64,000 nucleotides of DNA from Sclerotinia nivalis (taxonomy: Eukaryota > Ascomycota > Leotiomycetes > Helotiales > Sclerotiniaceae): the NCBI GenBank assembly GCA_029531795.1, contig JAPEIS010000001.1, positions 434,001-498,000 on the forward strand, given 5' to 3'. The stretch's first letter is position 1. Every line of letters begins with the position of its first letter. Shown here piece after piece: positions 46,483 through 59,579 of this stretch. A program made the position numbers and the translations under genes. A model generated the notes under the pieces. The model was not told the origin of the DNA, ran no database searches, and was given only the letters and a program-made list of their open reading frames with translations.

Positions 46483-47439
46483 TTGAATTTACCCCCTTGG
46501 GATACATATACATGGAAGCGAACAAGTCCCGAATACTTTCCTCATGTAGCACTTGCTCCCGCAAAAGCACGAAATTCAATTTTAGTCTCAAGTTCAAGCT
46601 CAAACAAATCGCAAATTTCTGAACTTTCACTTGTGCCTAATACTAATCACCGTCTACACCTCAACACTTATCATCATTTCGCCCGGCAGTCCATCCAACT
46701 ACCGGGAATGAACATAAAACCCGAGAAAATATCCATACGACATCCAGCTTCCCACCCAATCAACACACTCCCTACTCCCCAATCCTCCACATCCCACCCC
46801 CAACCAGCATTCAGAACCTCAGCCATATCCACAACCACATCCATAGCCATGTATACCCATTTTCCTATTGCGATCCTACATTATAATTATTCTCATTCTC
46901 ATTCTCATGGATGTAAAAACTTTAGAAATTTCGATTATGGAGGGGAAGGAATGAAATTGGGACAAAAACCTGGAGAGCATAGAGATGTAGATGTAGATGT
47001 AGACCACATCCAAATCCGATGCCACCCATCTCAACCCTCTCACCAATCCCCATGCCAATGCCCATCCCCTACTCCCCCTTCCTTAACTCCACATCTCTCT
47101 TCCCCTCCCCCTTCCCCTCTCTCATCCCCTCTCTCCTCCCCTCCCTCACCTCACCACCTTAAAACTCCTCTCCTGGACCCTCACCTGGGCCCTCACCCTC
47201 CTCTCCCTAACCAACCTATTCATACTCGTACACATGGAATGGAATGGCAATTTCTTCACAACCATATTATCGAAGCCAATGTAAAACTTGGGTATAGCTG
47301 TATCTTCACTTTCACCCAGCAAGTACGTTCTGTACTTTGTGGGATTTTTTGCGAAAGGTTGAAAGTTGGTGATGGTGATGATTTATGGTGGGAGTTTGTG
47401 AGGTGTGTTGAAGATACGAAGGGGGATGGATGTTTATGA
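46483..47439 (+). CDS. Doubtful low-complexity open frame
   Basis: A 318-codon frame rich in His, Ser and Pro with no recognisable domain. Its long Pro/Ser run (about residues 195-245) comes from a C/T-rich stretch that is open in several frames. In a neighbouring frame (about 47102-47290) there is a clear membrane-helix reading (LLSWTLTWALTLLSLTNLFI), but an in-frame TAA at 47084-47086 and the lack of any AG acceptor nearby stop it from being joined upstream. The true gene, if one exists here, may be broken or have an exon structure I cannot solve. No ATG start is seen at 46483 (the codon is TTG). Confidence 0.2.
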   Translation: MNLPPWDTYTWKRTSPEYFPHVALAPAKARNSILVSSSSSNKSQISELSLVPNTNHRLHLNTYHHFARQSIQLPGMNIKPEKISIRHPASHPINTLPTPQSSTSHPQPAFRTSAISTTTSIAMYTHFPIAILHYNYSHSHSHGCKNFRNFDYGGEGMKLGQKPGEHRDVDVDVDHIQIRCHPSQPSHQSPCQCPSPTPPSLTPHLSSPPPSPLSSPLSSPPSPHHLKTPLLDPHLGPHPPLPNQPIHTRTHGMEWQFLHNHIIEANVKLGYSCIFTFTQQVRSVLCGIFCERLKVGDGDDLWWEFVRCVEDTKGDGCL

Positions 47440-47706
47440 AAACAGGTTGGAGTTGAAATTTAGAAGAACATTTTAAACCAATCAAAACTTTAACGATTTT
47501 CTACGCTCAAAACTGTCTTATCTACCAATTCCCATCCCCATTTTCACACTTTCCATGCTCGCTTTTTCGCATAAAGAATCATCCTGTGCTTTATCACGTC
47601 CAACATAAAATCGCAATTCTTCATTTCTTCATTCATGACCCGCAGTCCCATGCGCCATTACTACCATCCAATTGCCCTTTTCTTTTCTCATAATCCGTCC
47701 TGTCAC

Positions 47707-50700
47707 CTATTTCGATAATTGAGAAACGTCATATTGTGCTGCGTCATGGTACAAATCGATTAAACAACCAGCACTCCATGCTTGCGTTGGTGACTATAAT
47801 CATATTAGCATATATCATACAAATCAGAGGATACAACATACCGAATCGCCACAATAAGAACCATCTTTGTTTGTCAATTCAGTTAATCCTGCCCAGTCAC
47901 TGCTAACAATAGCCTCCTTGCAGCCTGCTAACCTGCGAGTAATCTGTTGAAAAGCTTCGGTCTTAGCCGCTGGAGTCTTTCTTCTCTTGAGATCAAATTT
48001 CAACAAGGCTCTCAAGAAGAAACCAGTTGGCCATAACCACTCTGGACCCTGGTGATAATTTCTTCCCTTTGAAGTTGCGAAATCATCACTATCTTCAGAA
48101 TTGATGTAATATGGTCGGTAGTTAAGATCTGCAGGATCAAGAGTTGCCATACCAGTAGGACCACGAAGAACCTTATCTGCAAGGAACAAAGCATTAAGTG
48201 CATGAGTATCGTCAAAGAGCTCCGGGGCCACCGTCATGGCAATTGGGAAGTTTGCTCGCAGTTGATAATCTTCATACTCTTTACCAGATTTGTACAAATC
48301 CTTGTAAATACCTCTTCGATTGACGATAGGAGTGTTCACATCATACTTGGAGTCATCCTTAGAGTCCAATGGAACATAGTAACAACGTTCGAAATTCTCC
48401 TTGATTTTGTCCGCCCAATCAGAGAAAGTGATGACTTGCATAGATGGATCTGAAGTACTGACGCCGGCATACTTGTACTTGCCTTTCTTATGAAGTTCAG
48501 CTACCCAACGAAGAGTACTATATAAGAGACCAGTGATCTCAATAGCAGAACCATCACGAGGTGTACCAGGGACTCCCTTGCTTTTAGCTCGTTCGCTCTC
48601 ACCCATCTTGTCCATCCAAGTACCGCAATTATTTTGGTTACCGCCAAATATGAGACCGGTTGACCAATCAACTTTGATGTCAATATTGAATCCCTCGGAG
48701 CTCATCTGCATGTCAAGATTGGGACCAGCGTTTGCTTCTCGGAATGACATTCCGGATGCATGACGTTGCAAAGATTCCTGGATAATGTCCTCCAAAACAG
48801 ATGTCTTTGAGTATGCTCTTGGATCATCGGAATCAAAGTATGTGTCATCATAAGGCAAGAAGCGTCGAGGTACCTTCTCTTTCAATAGATCTAATCCATT
48901 TGGCACAATCGTTGTATAATCTTGGATGGTTTGTAACATGAACCAGATTGAATCACGAGAATTGTATCGTGGTAAGTTACCACTGCTCAACAAGTTAGGT
49001 ATCATGCCGTGCTTTAAGACACTTGAGAATGCGAGAATATGCTCTTTGGCTTCATCATAGCGACCTGTGCCAAGAAAGAGGCCTCTCGCAGAAATAAACA
49101 CGTCTCGGCCCCAACACCTGGCCCATTCAACTGCAAAATGTGGTAAACCTGCTGCTAGAGATGGTACCGCCTTCTTGGGGTACAAGGATGCAGATTTAAC
49201 ATATCCTGTCTGCTGCACGCTAACCATGGCCAAATCTTGCAAGAACCATTGTCCTTCACGAACATTCTTATTCATAAGTGACAAACTTCGCTCCCAGGCA
49301 GCTCGATAAGCAGTTCGAATAACCAGTCCAAAGTAACGTGGGAGTAAAAAGCTTGGCATTTTTCGAATCGCATCGAAACGCTCTTTCATCCACATAGCTG
49401 GCTTCTGCACACGTTCATAACCAGACTTGCTTGATATTCTTTCCAGTCTGCCGATAATATAGTCCAGTGCCCATTGCCCTTCCCTCAAGTGGTTACACAT
49501 GGGATGTCCCAAGTTATTGTCTTTGATGATATTCTTGAGCACGCTCCACCAACCTTGTAAACCAGCATATACGAGTTTCCCATGACCAGGGATATCGTAT
49601 ACTCCATCTTTGCCCTCACTAGAATCGCGCTCTTCGGGTTCACATCTGTATAGAACGAAGTTTAAATCAATGAGGTCCAACTCTGAAAATGCTGCCTTTG
49701 CTCCCGAGGTGACGAATGTATCGAGACCGGTCGCATGCTCAGCAGCAGGTATCCATGTCTCGAACAGTGCAATACTTCCAGGAGGAAATTTATCTCGGAC
49801 TGAAATCGTTGTTTCTCCATCTTTATATTCCATACGGACTCCAGGAAGACTGGAGACCTTGCTAGGTAACCCTCTTAGATATTTCTTATCCTCCAATGCC
49901 TCCTTCTTTGCCTCGTCAGAAGTGTCAACTTCAAGCATCCAGCTGCCGAGATGGCTAGCCTTAGTGCCTCCAAGATGAACGGGTTTGAAACCTCCATTCC
50001 CGTTACCATAGCCGGGGAAAGCTGTATGTGCGATGAGGAAGTATCCTTTTCTAGATTCAGGATGCACTCGATGAACTGTGATGTACTGATCTTCGTGATG
50101 AATGTATGTCTCTGCGTATCCATCCTTACCCATGATACTATGGATTTGATTGAGAAGCTTTTTGATCCCACCGATGCCACCTTCGCCAGCTCCAGTTTTC
50201 ACTTCTTTTTCGGAAGAAGCAGAAGTGTACAATCTTGTTTCATGAACGATCTCCACTAGCTTGGGATAAATTTCATCGTAACCCATGACGCTACCGATGG
50301 CACTAGAACACATGGCAACTAGTGCAGCATTTGGTAAAGTGTCTCGAGCATCACGCTTCTGTGCAGGAACTTCGTTGTCATGAGTGCAGTCCATGAAAAG
50401 GGCGTGAACTGGAGTATATCTGATGGTGCGTATGATTTCTTTGCCGGAAGTTGATCCATTGGTTTTACCGTTGGGTGTCTTTTGATCTGCTCCAGAGACT
50501 TCATCAACTTCAAAGCTTCCGATAGGTCTACCACCATGACGGTGAACAAGACGACTGACTTCTCCAGTACTCCAAGCCTGCATTGCTTCTCTGATGAGGG
50601 AGCTAAGACCTAGACGTTTGACAAAAACGTAGTCCATCTCTTCCGACCCCGTAAAAAGTTCTGCAACCACATAAAGATTTGGTCTAACTCTTCTTGCCTC

Positions 50701-52459
50701 GTCCAGAAGGAATTCAGCGACGTGTATTGGTGTAGAGTGGGCATTGTCGATGCGGAAACCGGTGAAATATTTGGCCATGAGACGTGTGTATTTCGACATA
50801 AAGTCCCACAAAAAGGGGCTGTCTTCACGAGACTCTCCATAACGCAACTTCACACAATCACCCCAGACAATTACTTCACGGCGAAGGTATGCGCGAGATT
50901 TGGGACCAGCATTGTCAACAAGTGCGTTTGCCGCCCAAATCCAGCCATTGTTCACCAAAGCGAGGTCCTCTTGATTGTGCTTCGAGGTAGTGGAATTTTT
51001 GGGTAATCTGGTGAAGTAAGTTTCAATGAGAGGATTCTTTTCATCGATAGGGCCGAGTTTTGGTCCATTATCATCAAGTCGAACGTATTTGGTGCGGTTA
51101 AAGAGCTGATCAAGAATCTCAGCTACATCAACGTCATATTCTTTGTAATATGGAAGGTTGACTTCATCCAAGATATTGACCAAGCGACTTCGTGCTTCTG
51201 CTCGATCGGCACTATTTGACTTGTCGCCTTCGAATCTCCCAAACAAAGCTGTAAGCAGCGCGGCGCCAACTTCAGGATTTACCCTCCTTCTGTATCTCTC
51301 TCCAAGTCTATCAGTGTTGAGCATTCCTTTTTCTCTCAAGAAGGTCGCCTGGTCCGCAACTGAAGCATTTTTGATTGCTTCTAAACCACCAAAACCTGAT
51401 CCACCAAACCCTCCCTCTGGAAATGAAATTTTGTTAGCAGCCCAAGCCTCTACAACTGCATCGGCATCCCTTTCAATTTCAATAACATAGTATTCCCATA
51501 GACGAAGTTTGGCAATGACCTCGGTTTTGACACCAGCCATTACTTTAACCAAGTCATCAACAGAATTAAGCGTGGTTGGAAGACCTTGATTGGCAAGATT
51601 TTTACTGAATTCGAGCAGTTTAGTATCCAATTCCAAGGCCGAACGCAACCACGGTGCTGTCGACACATTGTAGCCGACCTCTGGATGTTCCTGGAGCCAC
51701 GCGCTATTGTTCGCAGTGTGATTCCAAACTACATCAGTCAACCCCAAGAGACCATGATCATCTTCCATGCTCTTGACCAGCTTTTTGATATCTCTTTCGC
51801 CATTGGGGAAACATCCAGGGTCCCATGAGAGTTGGTCATATATACTATATGGCGAGTTTGATTCACCACGTTTTTGCAAGGGGGTGAAATGGATCATGTT
51901 GTATCCCCTCTCACTAATCCCACGCAGATGTTTTTGCCAATCTTTAGGGTATTTCCCCATGAATTTCGAAATGACAGAGAATACGGATAACGCAGGCAAA
52001 GGCAATTGCCTGCCTTCCAGCTTTAAGGTTGGAGCAACATCAATATAATACACTGGGGATTTGGTAGTTTCGATAGGAGCGGTATTTGCATCATCCAAAT
52101 CCGGCAGAGCTTTGTATGTAGTATAGAATGCGAATGCGCCAGCTGAATGAATGGGTATCGATATTTCAATGGTACGATTAAAATCTGGTTCCAATCTATA
52201 GAGTTAGTGCTTGCGGTAGGCGGAGCCTTGAAGGGAAAACTCACTTGAATTCACGGAACTGGTCCCTTTGAAATTCTGCATCTTTCTCGGGGATATTCAC
52301 CCAGAGACTGCCTTCTCGACATATCGAAGATGTCCCCTCAATAGCGAAACGGACAATTATTGGCTTTGTGCCTTTAGGAGTAAGATAAATGTATCCCCCA
52401 GATACATCAGGACTCCCATCATCCTTGAGAGGGAGTAAATAGACTTCGCTGGAAACCAT
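47707..52459 (-). CDS. gdb1: Glycogen debranching enzyme (4-alpha-glucanotransferase / amylo-1,6-glucosidase)
   Basis: Bifunctional cytosolic enzyme that moves maltosyl/maltotriosyl units and then hydrolyses the remaining alpha-1,6 branch during glycogen breakdown. Three exons (52459-52245, 52195-47842, 47793-47707; 4656 nt) give 1551 aa, normal for the family. The N-terminal GH13-like transferase has GLTDVVWNHTANNSAW and GFRIDNAHSTPIHVAEFLLD, with the expected catalytic Asp after R-I. The C-terminal glucosidase half includes CWGRDVFISARGLFLGTGRY and HGMIPNLLSSGNLPRYNSRD. The last 47-nt intron restores the conserved end CGDSSPTQAWSAGCLIDLYH. The start MVSSEVYLLPLKDDGSPDVS matches fungal homologues; the upstream Met at 52561 is less likely. 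It is divergent to the glycerol-3-phosphate dehydrogenase gene. Confidence 0.95.
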
Positions 52460-53891
52460 GGTCTTTGGTGCCACGGATTTGAAGAACCAACAACCTTTTA
52501 TACGTTGGAAGGGATCGTTGTTGTGGCAGAAGGCGGGGTGGGGTTTAAGAACGATTGGCACAAATCAGAATAATGATAGAGGCTTGAAGAAAGTGAATAG
52601 AGAGAAAAAAATAAGAAGGGAAAAGGACATGCACGGAAAAAATGATACGATGAAGAGTATTTAAGAAGAAAATGCTAGCAAAAGGGCATTAGGTTAAGTG
52701 CTTGGTAGGTTCCAAGTGTTTGTTGATGGTTTGGTGGAGGTAGGTTGGAAGCGGGGCCCCTTTGGAGTGGTGGGAGAGTGGGTGCGGGTAAGTAGTTGCT
52801 TATCACCATAGGAAAGACCCGGCTTGGAATAAAAAATAGAAAAAGCTAAGAAGTCTATTGGCTGTAAAGGTTGTTAGATCATTTAGGATGAAATAAACTT
52901 AATTTGATACGTCATAATAAATCAGTGATAATCAGGTACTTTCTTCACCTATCCTACTAGGTAGGTGGTTATTGTACGTGGCGTCAAAAATAGTATTGTG
53001 GCCTAGACCATTATTGTTCTTTCGCTCCGAACGGTTTAAATATTTGGAAGGTTTAAGCTTGGTTGTTTTGACACAAGCTTCTAGATTAACTTGACATCAA
53101 CTAAATTGATATGAATGTCCCCGTCTAAAGCTACTAGACTTGGAAATGGTTTGAATAAGTGATTTTCCAGATGGATCGGTTGTCGGGTATCTCCTCCCCT
53201 TAACCTAGGTACAAGAGTGGTGCACAGGTAGGTAAGATAGATAAATAAATAAATAAATAAATCCTTGGTAGATCTCTACTTCACCATCGATTTCGATTCT
53301 CAAGACAACAAGTTAAAAAGGCTACCGACTAAAACTCACGATTGAAAAACATCCTAATATCGATAACATGCGTAAGTACATTTCATATCATACAATTTCC
53401 ATCCATCACAACATAACCCTTGATATGAAAGATGGAGGAAACTGTATGATCACCGATGCAGTTTTCATGCTCAAGTTGAGCTATCAAGTATCTATGTTGT
53501 GTTTGTGTACATTCATTCGATGTTGGAAAAGATTACTAGATAGATTTCACGGTCGAGTCATTTTCACCATGTGAACTCTCACAGCGTTAGCACTATGATT
53601 CCAGAGCGCTTATTGGATCCCGCTGTCATTTTTGTATCGTGTCAAACAGCTTCCCATGGGATTTTTAAAAAGCCACAATGATAACAATATTGCACTAAAC
53701 CATTTTAAAAGGCGGTCAGCTGCCCCTGTTCATTCACGAGCCATCACAAGGGACAGAATAGAAGCAAGCGAGGCTTTTTATCACAGCATAACATCATATT
53801 CTCAAAGTAGTTGGTATTTTGCCTCCCTTCGCATGTACTTATATCCCTTGGACCAATTCTATTTCCTTCTTTCATTTAATAGCATATGTGC
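52460..53891. promoter_or_regulatory. Divergent promoter region of gdb1 and gpd
   Basis: A 1.4 kb head-to-head spacer. It holds three CCCCT words of the stress-response-element type (52757-52761, 53196-53200, 53723-53727) and an AAAT microsatellite at about 53241-53262. A CCCCT word is short enough to occur by chance. Frames at 53368-53574 and 53632-53901 (+) are unsupported. Confidence 0.4.
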
Positions 53892-53981
53892 ATGCTCATA
53901 AGATTTACAGCAAAATCAAGTCAAACACTCCGGAGACTCGCACAGACAACCCGACATTTCAACATCCCTCAACTGAATAAA

Positions 53982-55351
53982 ATGGCGACCCTGGGAGCAT
54001 GGAGCAAGAAGCACAAGGTTACGGTAGTTGGATCTGGAAATTGGTAAGTTGGTCCTTGAAGTATAAAACATCGGATTCTTACTGACACCTACCAGGGGTT
54101 GTACCATTGCAAAAATCATAGCAGAGAATACAAAGGAACATTCCGATTTGTTTGAAGAGAAGGTTCAGATGTGGGTATATGAGGAGGAAGTTGCGATACC
54201 CAAGGAGTCAAAACACTACGATGCCTCCAACGATAGTCCTCAAAAGCTCACCTCTATCATTAACAACTACCACGAGAATGTGAAGTATCTGCCAAATATT
54301 ACTCTTCCAAGCAATCTCATCGCCAACTCCTCCCTTGAAGATGCAGTTGCGAACTCCTCGATTTTGATCTTCAATCTTCCTCATCAATTTATTGGACGCA
54401 TTTCCAAACAACTTCAAGGACACATCCTTCCATTCGCGCGTGGAATTTCTTGTATTAAGGGTGTGAATGTGACGGCCTCGGAGATCAGTCTATTTAGTGA
54501 ATGGATTGGTGAAGGGTTGGGAATCTATTGCGGAGCACTTTCCGGTGCCAACATTGCCAATGAGATTGCACTGGAGAAATGGTGTGAGACTACAGTTGCA
54601 TATGATCCTCCTCCAATGGACTCGCGTGCTGCGACTCCAACTGGACCATCCCCCTCGAGCTCTCAAGTCAATCTCACCATCACACCGGCAGATGAAGAAC
54701 ATAAAGATGTCAAGGGAAGGGTTAGCAAGACAAAATTAAAGGCCGTGCCATCGGAATATCCACCATTGGATCATGCCCTGTTCAAAACACTGTTCCATCG
54801 TCCTTACTTCCATGTCCGGATGGTTTCCGATGTAGCAGGAGTCTCCCTTGGTGGAGCACTCAAAAACATTGTTGCATTAGCAGCAGGATTTGTTGAGGGG
54901 CGTGGTTGGGGAGACAATGCAAAGGCCGCTGTTATGCGAGTAGGCCTTCTTGAGATGGTTAAATTTGGTAAGGAATTCTTTGGAGAGACGGTTCATGCTG
55001 GTACTTTCACCGAGGAGAGCGCTGGCGTTGCCGATTTGATCACAAGTTGCAGTGGTGGACGAAACTTCAGATGCGCGAAGCTTGCAGTTGAGAGAGGAGT
55101 TCCAGTTGATGAAGTTGAGAGGACGGAATTGAATGGACAAAAGTTGCAGGGAACTAGTACCGCAAAGGAGGTAAATGAGTTCCTAAAGTCCAGAGGAAAG
55201 GAGGGCGAATACCCATTATTTACTGCTGTTATTGGTGAGTCACTAGCTCTACACATTGCAAGAAATGAACATGCTAACATTATTAGATATTTTGGAGGGC
55301 AGGAACACTGTCGATGATATCCCGGACTTGTTAGCCAAGGCGGATGAGTAA
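53982..55351 (+). CDS. gpd1: NAD+-dependent glycerol-3-phosphate dehydrogenase
   Basis: Reduces dihydroxyacetone phosphate to glycerol-3-phosphate with NADH, for glycerol (osmolyte) and lipid synthesis. Three exons (53982-54043, 54096-55234, 55287-55351; 1266 nt) give 421 aa from the ATG at 53982. The NAD site [15 protein letters not shown] is formed across intron 1. The substrate/catalytic region includes [20 protein letters not shown] with the conserved Lys, followed by [16 protein letters not shown] Ser/Thr/Pro insert of about 50 residues (from [14 protein letters not shown]) before [10 protein letters not shown] is usual in filamentous fungi. An in-frame ATG at 53892 would add 30 residues of mitochondrial-presequence type. 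Symbol is by family; yeast paralogue identity is not implied. Confidence 0.93.
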
Positions 55352-55847
55352 GAATTACAAGAGCAATACATTGAAAGGGCTTGCTGTGGAAGCTAGATAG
55401 AAGACGCAAGTCCTTGATTAGAAGGTAGAAGAATATTACGGCTTACATCATCTCTCTCTTTCCTGTCTTTCCTCGGAGATCAGCCCCTAGGGTCCGTAAG
55501 ACTTCTCCCGACCGACACTTTCTTAACTGATCCCTCGGAGGTCTGTAAATCCCCATCTTCATTGTATGAGGTTCCATTCCTGATTAATAAGTTCTCATCC
55601 CTAAATTCTCACGGGTTCCCACCCAATCAACAATCCGCATTAATAATTACAGGGGTTGACCCCACCAACACATGTCTAAAACTTTTTGTTGCGCAATGAA
55701 TTATACTTTACAGTGAATTGCCCCGCTCGTACGGATCCGAGAGGTACATCAAAGAAACAATCTCACCTCAGCATATTGAATATAAAAAAAACATCAATTG
55801 AAGAGAAACAATCTTTCAAAATATAAAAGAAACACATTTATCTGAAC
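55352..55847. other. Intergenic
   Basis: 3' flank of gpd and promoter of the DAHP synthase gene. Nothing else is seen. Confidence 0.5.
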
Positions 55848-57173
<1,326 letters not shown>

Positions 57174-57757
57174 AGGTCGGATGAATGATATCAAGCAAAT
57201 TGGTTTATATTGAAATTGGAGCCATATAATGAGCATACATCCAGTAAGGAGTTGGGTTGGAAAAAGGTTCCTGAATAATTAGATCTTGAAAAGCAATGGA
57301 ACATGATATTGAATTTGGGTACAATTGACTAGAAATTGAAAGGCTAATGATATTTGTTCAATACCATTTGTCAGCAAGGAAGTGCCAAATCTCTATGCGT
57401 AGATATTATAAAGATGTATACAATAACTGAAATAGTCAAAGTATTAGATATTTACTATATCTCCATCATACTGTAGAAATAATATATTTTATGGACATCA
57501 ATATTCCCGGACATGACTTTAAATTTGAGATTTTGTAGCATTGATTTGTCCGAGAAATAATCGTGTTATGGATATCAGCCAATCAGAATCTGTTCAGTGG
57601 TAAGCCTGTGCCTAAGGCATAATTTAGCTTCTTTTTCGGATCGTTTTCGAACTATTTGTCGCCGCACCTCACAACTTCAATCTCGAATCCTATCATTCAA
57701 TTGAGCTGTCGAATCCACCTTGCACTGAATCCCAGGTCAAGGCATATTTTGCTCAAT
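57174..57757. other. Intergenic with CCAAT box
   Basis: AT-rich 3' flank of DAHP synthase, then the promoter of cytochrome c1. Confidence 0.5.
57579..57583 (+). promoter_or_regulatory. CCAAT box upstream of cytochrome c1
   Basis: CAGCCAATCAGA about 175 nt before the ATG. HAP/CCAAT-binding complexes commonly control fungal respiratory genes, and the AGCCAATCA context is close to the ideal site. Confidence 0.5.
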
Positions 57758-59023
57758 ATGTTGGCTAGATCATGCCTGCGCTCGACGCGCTCGTTCGGGG
57801 GAGTACGGAATAATGCGATTAACGCTACAAAGGTACATTTCCCCCCATCTCCGAAGTCAACAAACACACCACTTCGCCGCCGAGGACGGCGATGCCACAT
57901 GGCATTTCATTGTGTTGAACTTAAGGCTAATGTATATCTCACAGCGTGCCGCATCTACTTCTACTTCCACCGAGGCCGCCTCCCCACTCGGTATCAACAT
58001 GGCTGCCGGTGCTGCTACCGCAGTGGCAGCCGGCTCCCTCGCCTGGTATTATCATCTTTACGGCCAGCCATTAAACGCCATGACCCCAGTTGAAGAAGGG
58101 TGAGTAGTGACATATCTCTCCAAATCAAGCCGGACATTTGTGGAGTCGTGGGAACTTCGGGCATTATCAAATGAAGACTGGAAGACAAGCAGGATTTAAG
58201 TTGGAATACGATACTGATACGACACCAGTCTCCATCCAACACAATACCCCTGGGTTCACCAACAATACACAAAAACATTCGATCACCAAGCGTAAGAATC
58301 CCGTTCTGTATCAAGAATATTGGCCCGTTTTAACGACATAATAGACTACGAAGAGGTTTCCAAGTTTACCAAGAAGTTTGCGCTTCGTGCCATTCTTTGA
58401 GCCGTATTCCATACAGAGCTTTGGTCGGTGTCACACACACAGTCGATGAGGCAAAGGTCATGGCCGAAGAGAACGAATACGACAACGAGCCAAACGATGA
58501 GGGTGAAATTGAGAAGCGACCTGGAAAACTTTCCGATTACCTCCCATCTCCATACAAGAACGACGAAGCCGCTCGTGCTGCAAATAACGGAGCATTGCCA
58601 CCCGATCTCAGTTTGATGGTAAAGGCCAGACATGGCGGTGCCAACTATATTTTCAGTTTGTTGACTGGTTACCCGGATGAGGTTCCAGCAGGAGCCAAGG
58701 TCCCAGAAGGACTCAACTTCAACCCATATTTCCCAGGTACCGGTATTGCTATGGCTCGTGTTCTCTACAATGACCTCGTTGAATATGAAGATGGTACACC
58801 AGCATCTGCATCACAGATGGCCAAAGATGTCGTTGAATTCCTCAACTGGTCAGCCGAACCCGAAATGGATCAACGAAAGAAGATGGGTATGAAGGTGTTG
58901 GTTATTGGATCTATGCTTTTTGCATTGAGTATCTGGGTTAAGCGTTACAAGTGGTCCCCTATCAAGACAAGAAAGATCATGTACAATCCACCCGTTACTA
59001 ACAACGGTCCTAAACATCACTAG
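57758..59023 (+). CDS. cyt1: Cytochrome c1, heme protein of respiratory complex III
   Basis: Electron carrier of the bc1 complex, inner mitochondrial membrane, passing electrons from the Rieske protein to cytochrome c. Four exons (57758-57832, 57945-58099, 58229-58291, 58345-59023; 972 nt) give 323 aa. The N-terminus is a bipartite presequence: a basic [20 protein letters not shown] stretch, then a hydrophobic sorting segment ([20 protein letters not shown]). The heme-attachment motif [13 protein letters not shown] lies in the last exon, and [20 protein letters not shown] is rebuilt from exon 3. The [15 protein letters not shown] region carries the family's conserved Met-ligand segment. A C-terminal anchor ([20 protein letters not shown]) ends the protein. 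All junctions are in frame. A CCAAT box lies upstream. Confidence 0.95.
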
Positions 59024-59579
59024 ATTCTCAATTTCTTTTGTTTAATGGGGGAGCGAAGGGCAGGAAATAAATGTGCTACTAGTTTTATCTTACTGCGAGA
59101 ATTGTACAAAGGAGAAGTTTTAAACGAGGGTGGTAGATAAAAGCTTCACTTGGGAAGCGAACGCTCAAGAGTGGTAGCAAAATAGATGTGTCCCAATATC
59201 CATTTGACCTTTGAAAATGCTTACAGAAACCCTGCCATGATGGCTCGTAAATTACAACTCCTGCAACTACAAAAAATCTCCTGATATCAAATAATACGTA
59301 TCTGCTGCCATAAGGTATGCCAAATAATGCTAGTGTTTTCAGTGGACCCCTCGGACAGGAAAAAAACCTCGCTAAATAAATAAAAAAGTTGCTACCCCAG
59401 ATTCTCGAGCACTGTCGGGAACTTTTTTTTTTCCTGTGGCCTTCCTTACTCTTAATCCAAAAGCATTTGCAAGCGTCTTCTCGTCTTTTTTTTGGCCAAA
59501 AATCTAACAAGTAACTTCTAGTTATTAATCTTGTTATCAATCGGTGTATAAAAAGCAATCACACGAAACCATTGAAGAT
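59024..59579. other. Intergenic
   Basis: 3' flank of cyt1 and promoter of the coiled-coil gene, with T-tracts near 59415 and 59486. The 59085-59558 (-) frame is not supported. Confidence 0.5.

Noticed and set aside
53241..53262. AAAT microsatellite as a functional element
   Set aside because: Simple A/T-rich tetramer repeat, common in fungal spacers.
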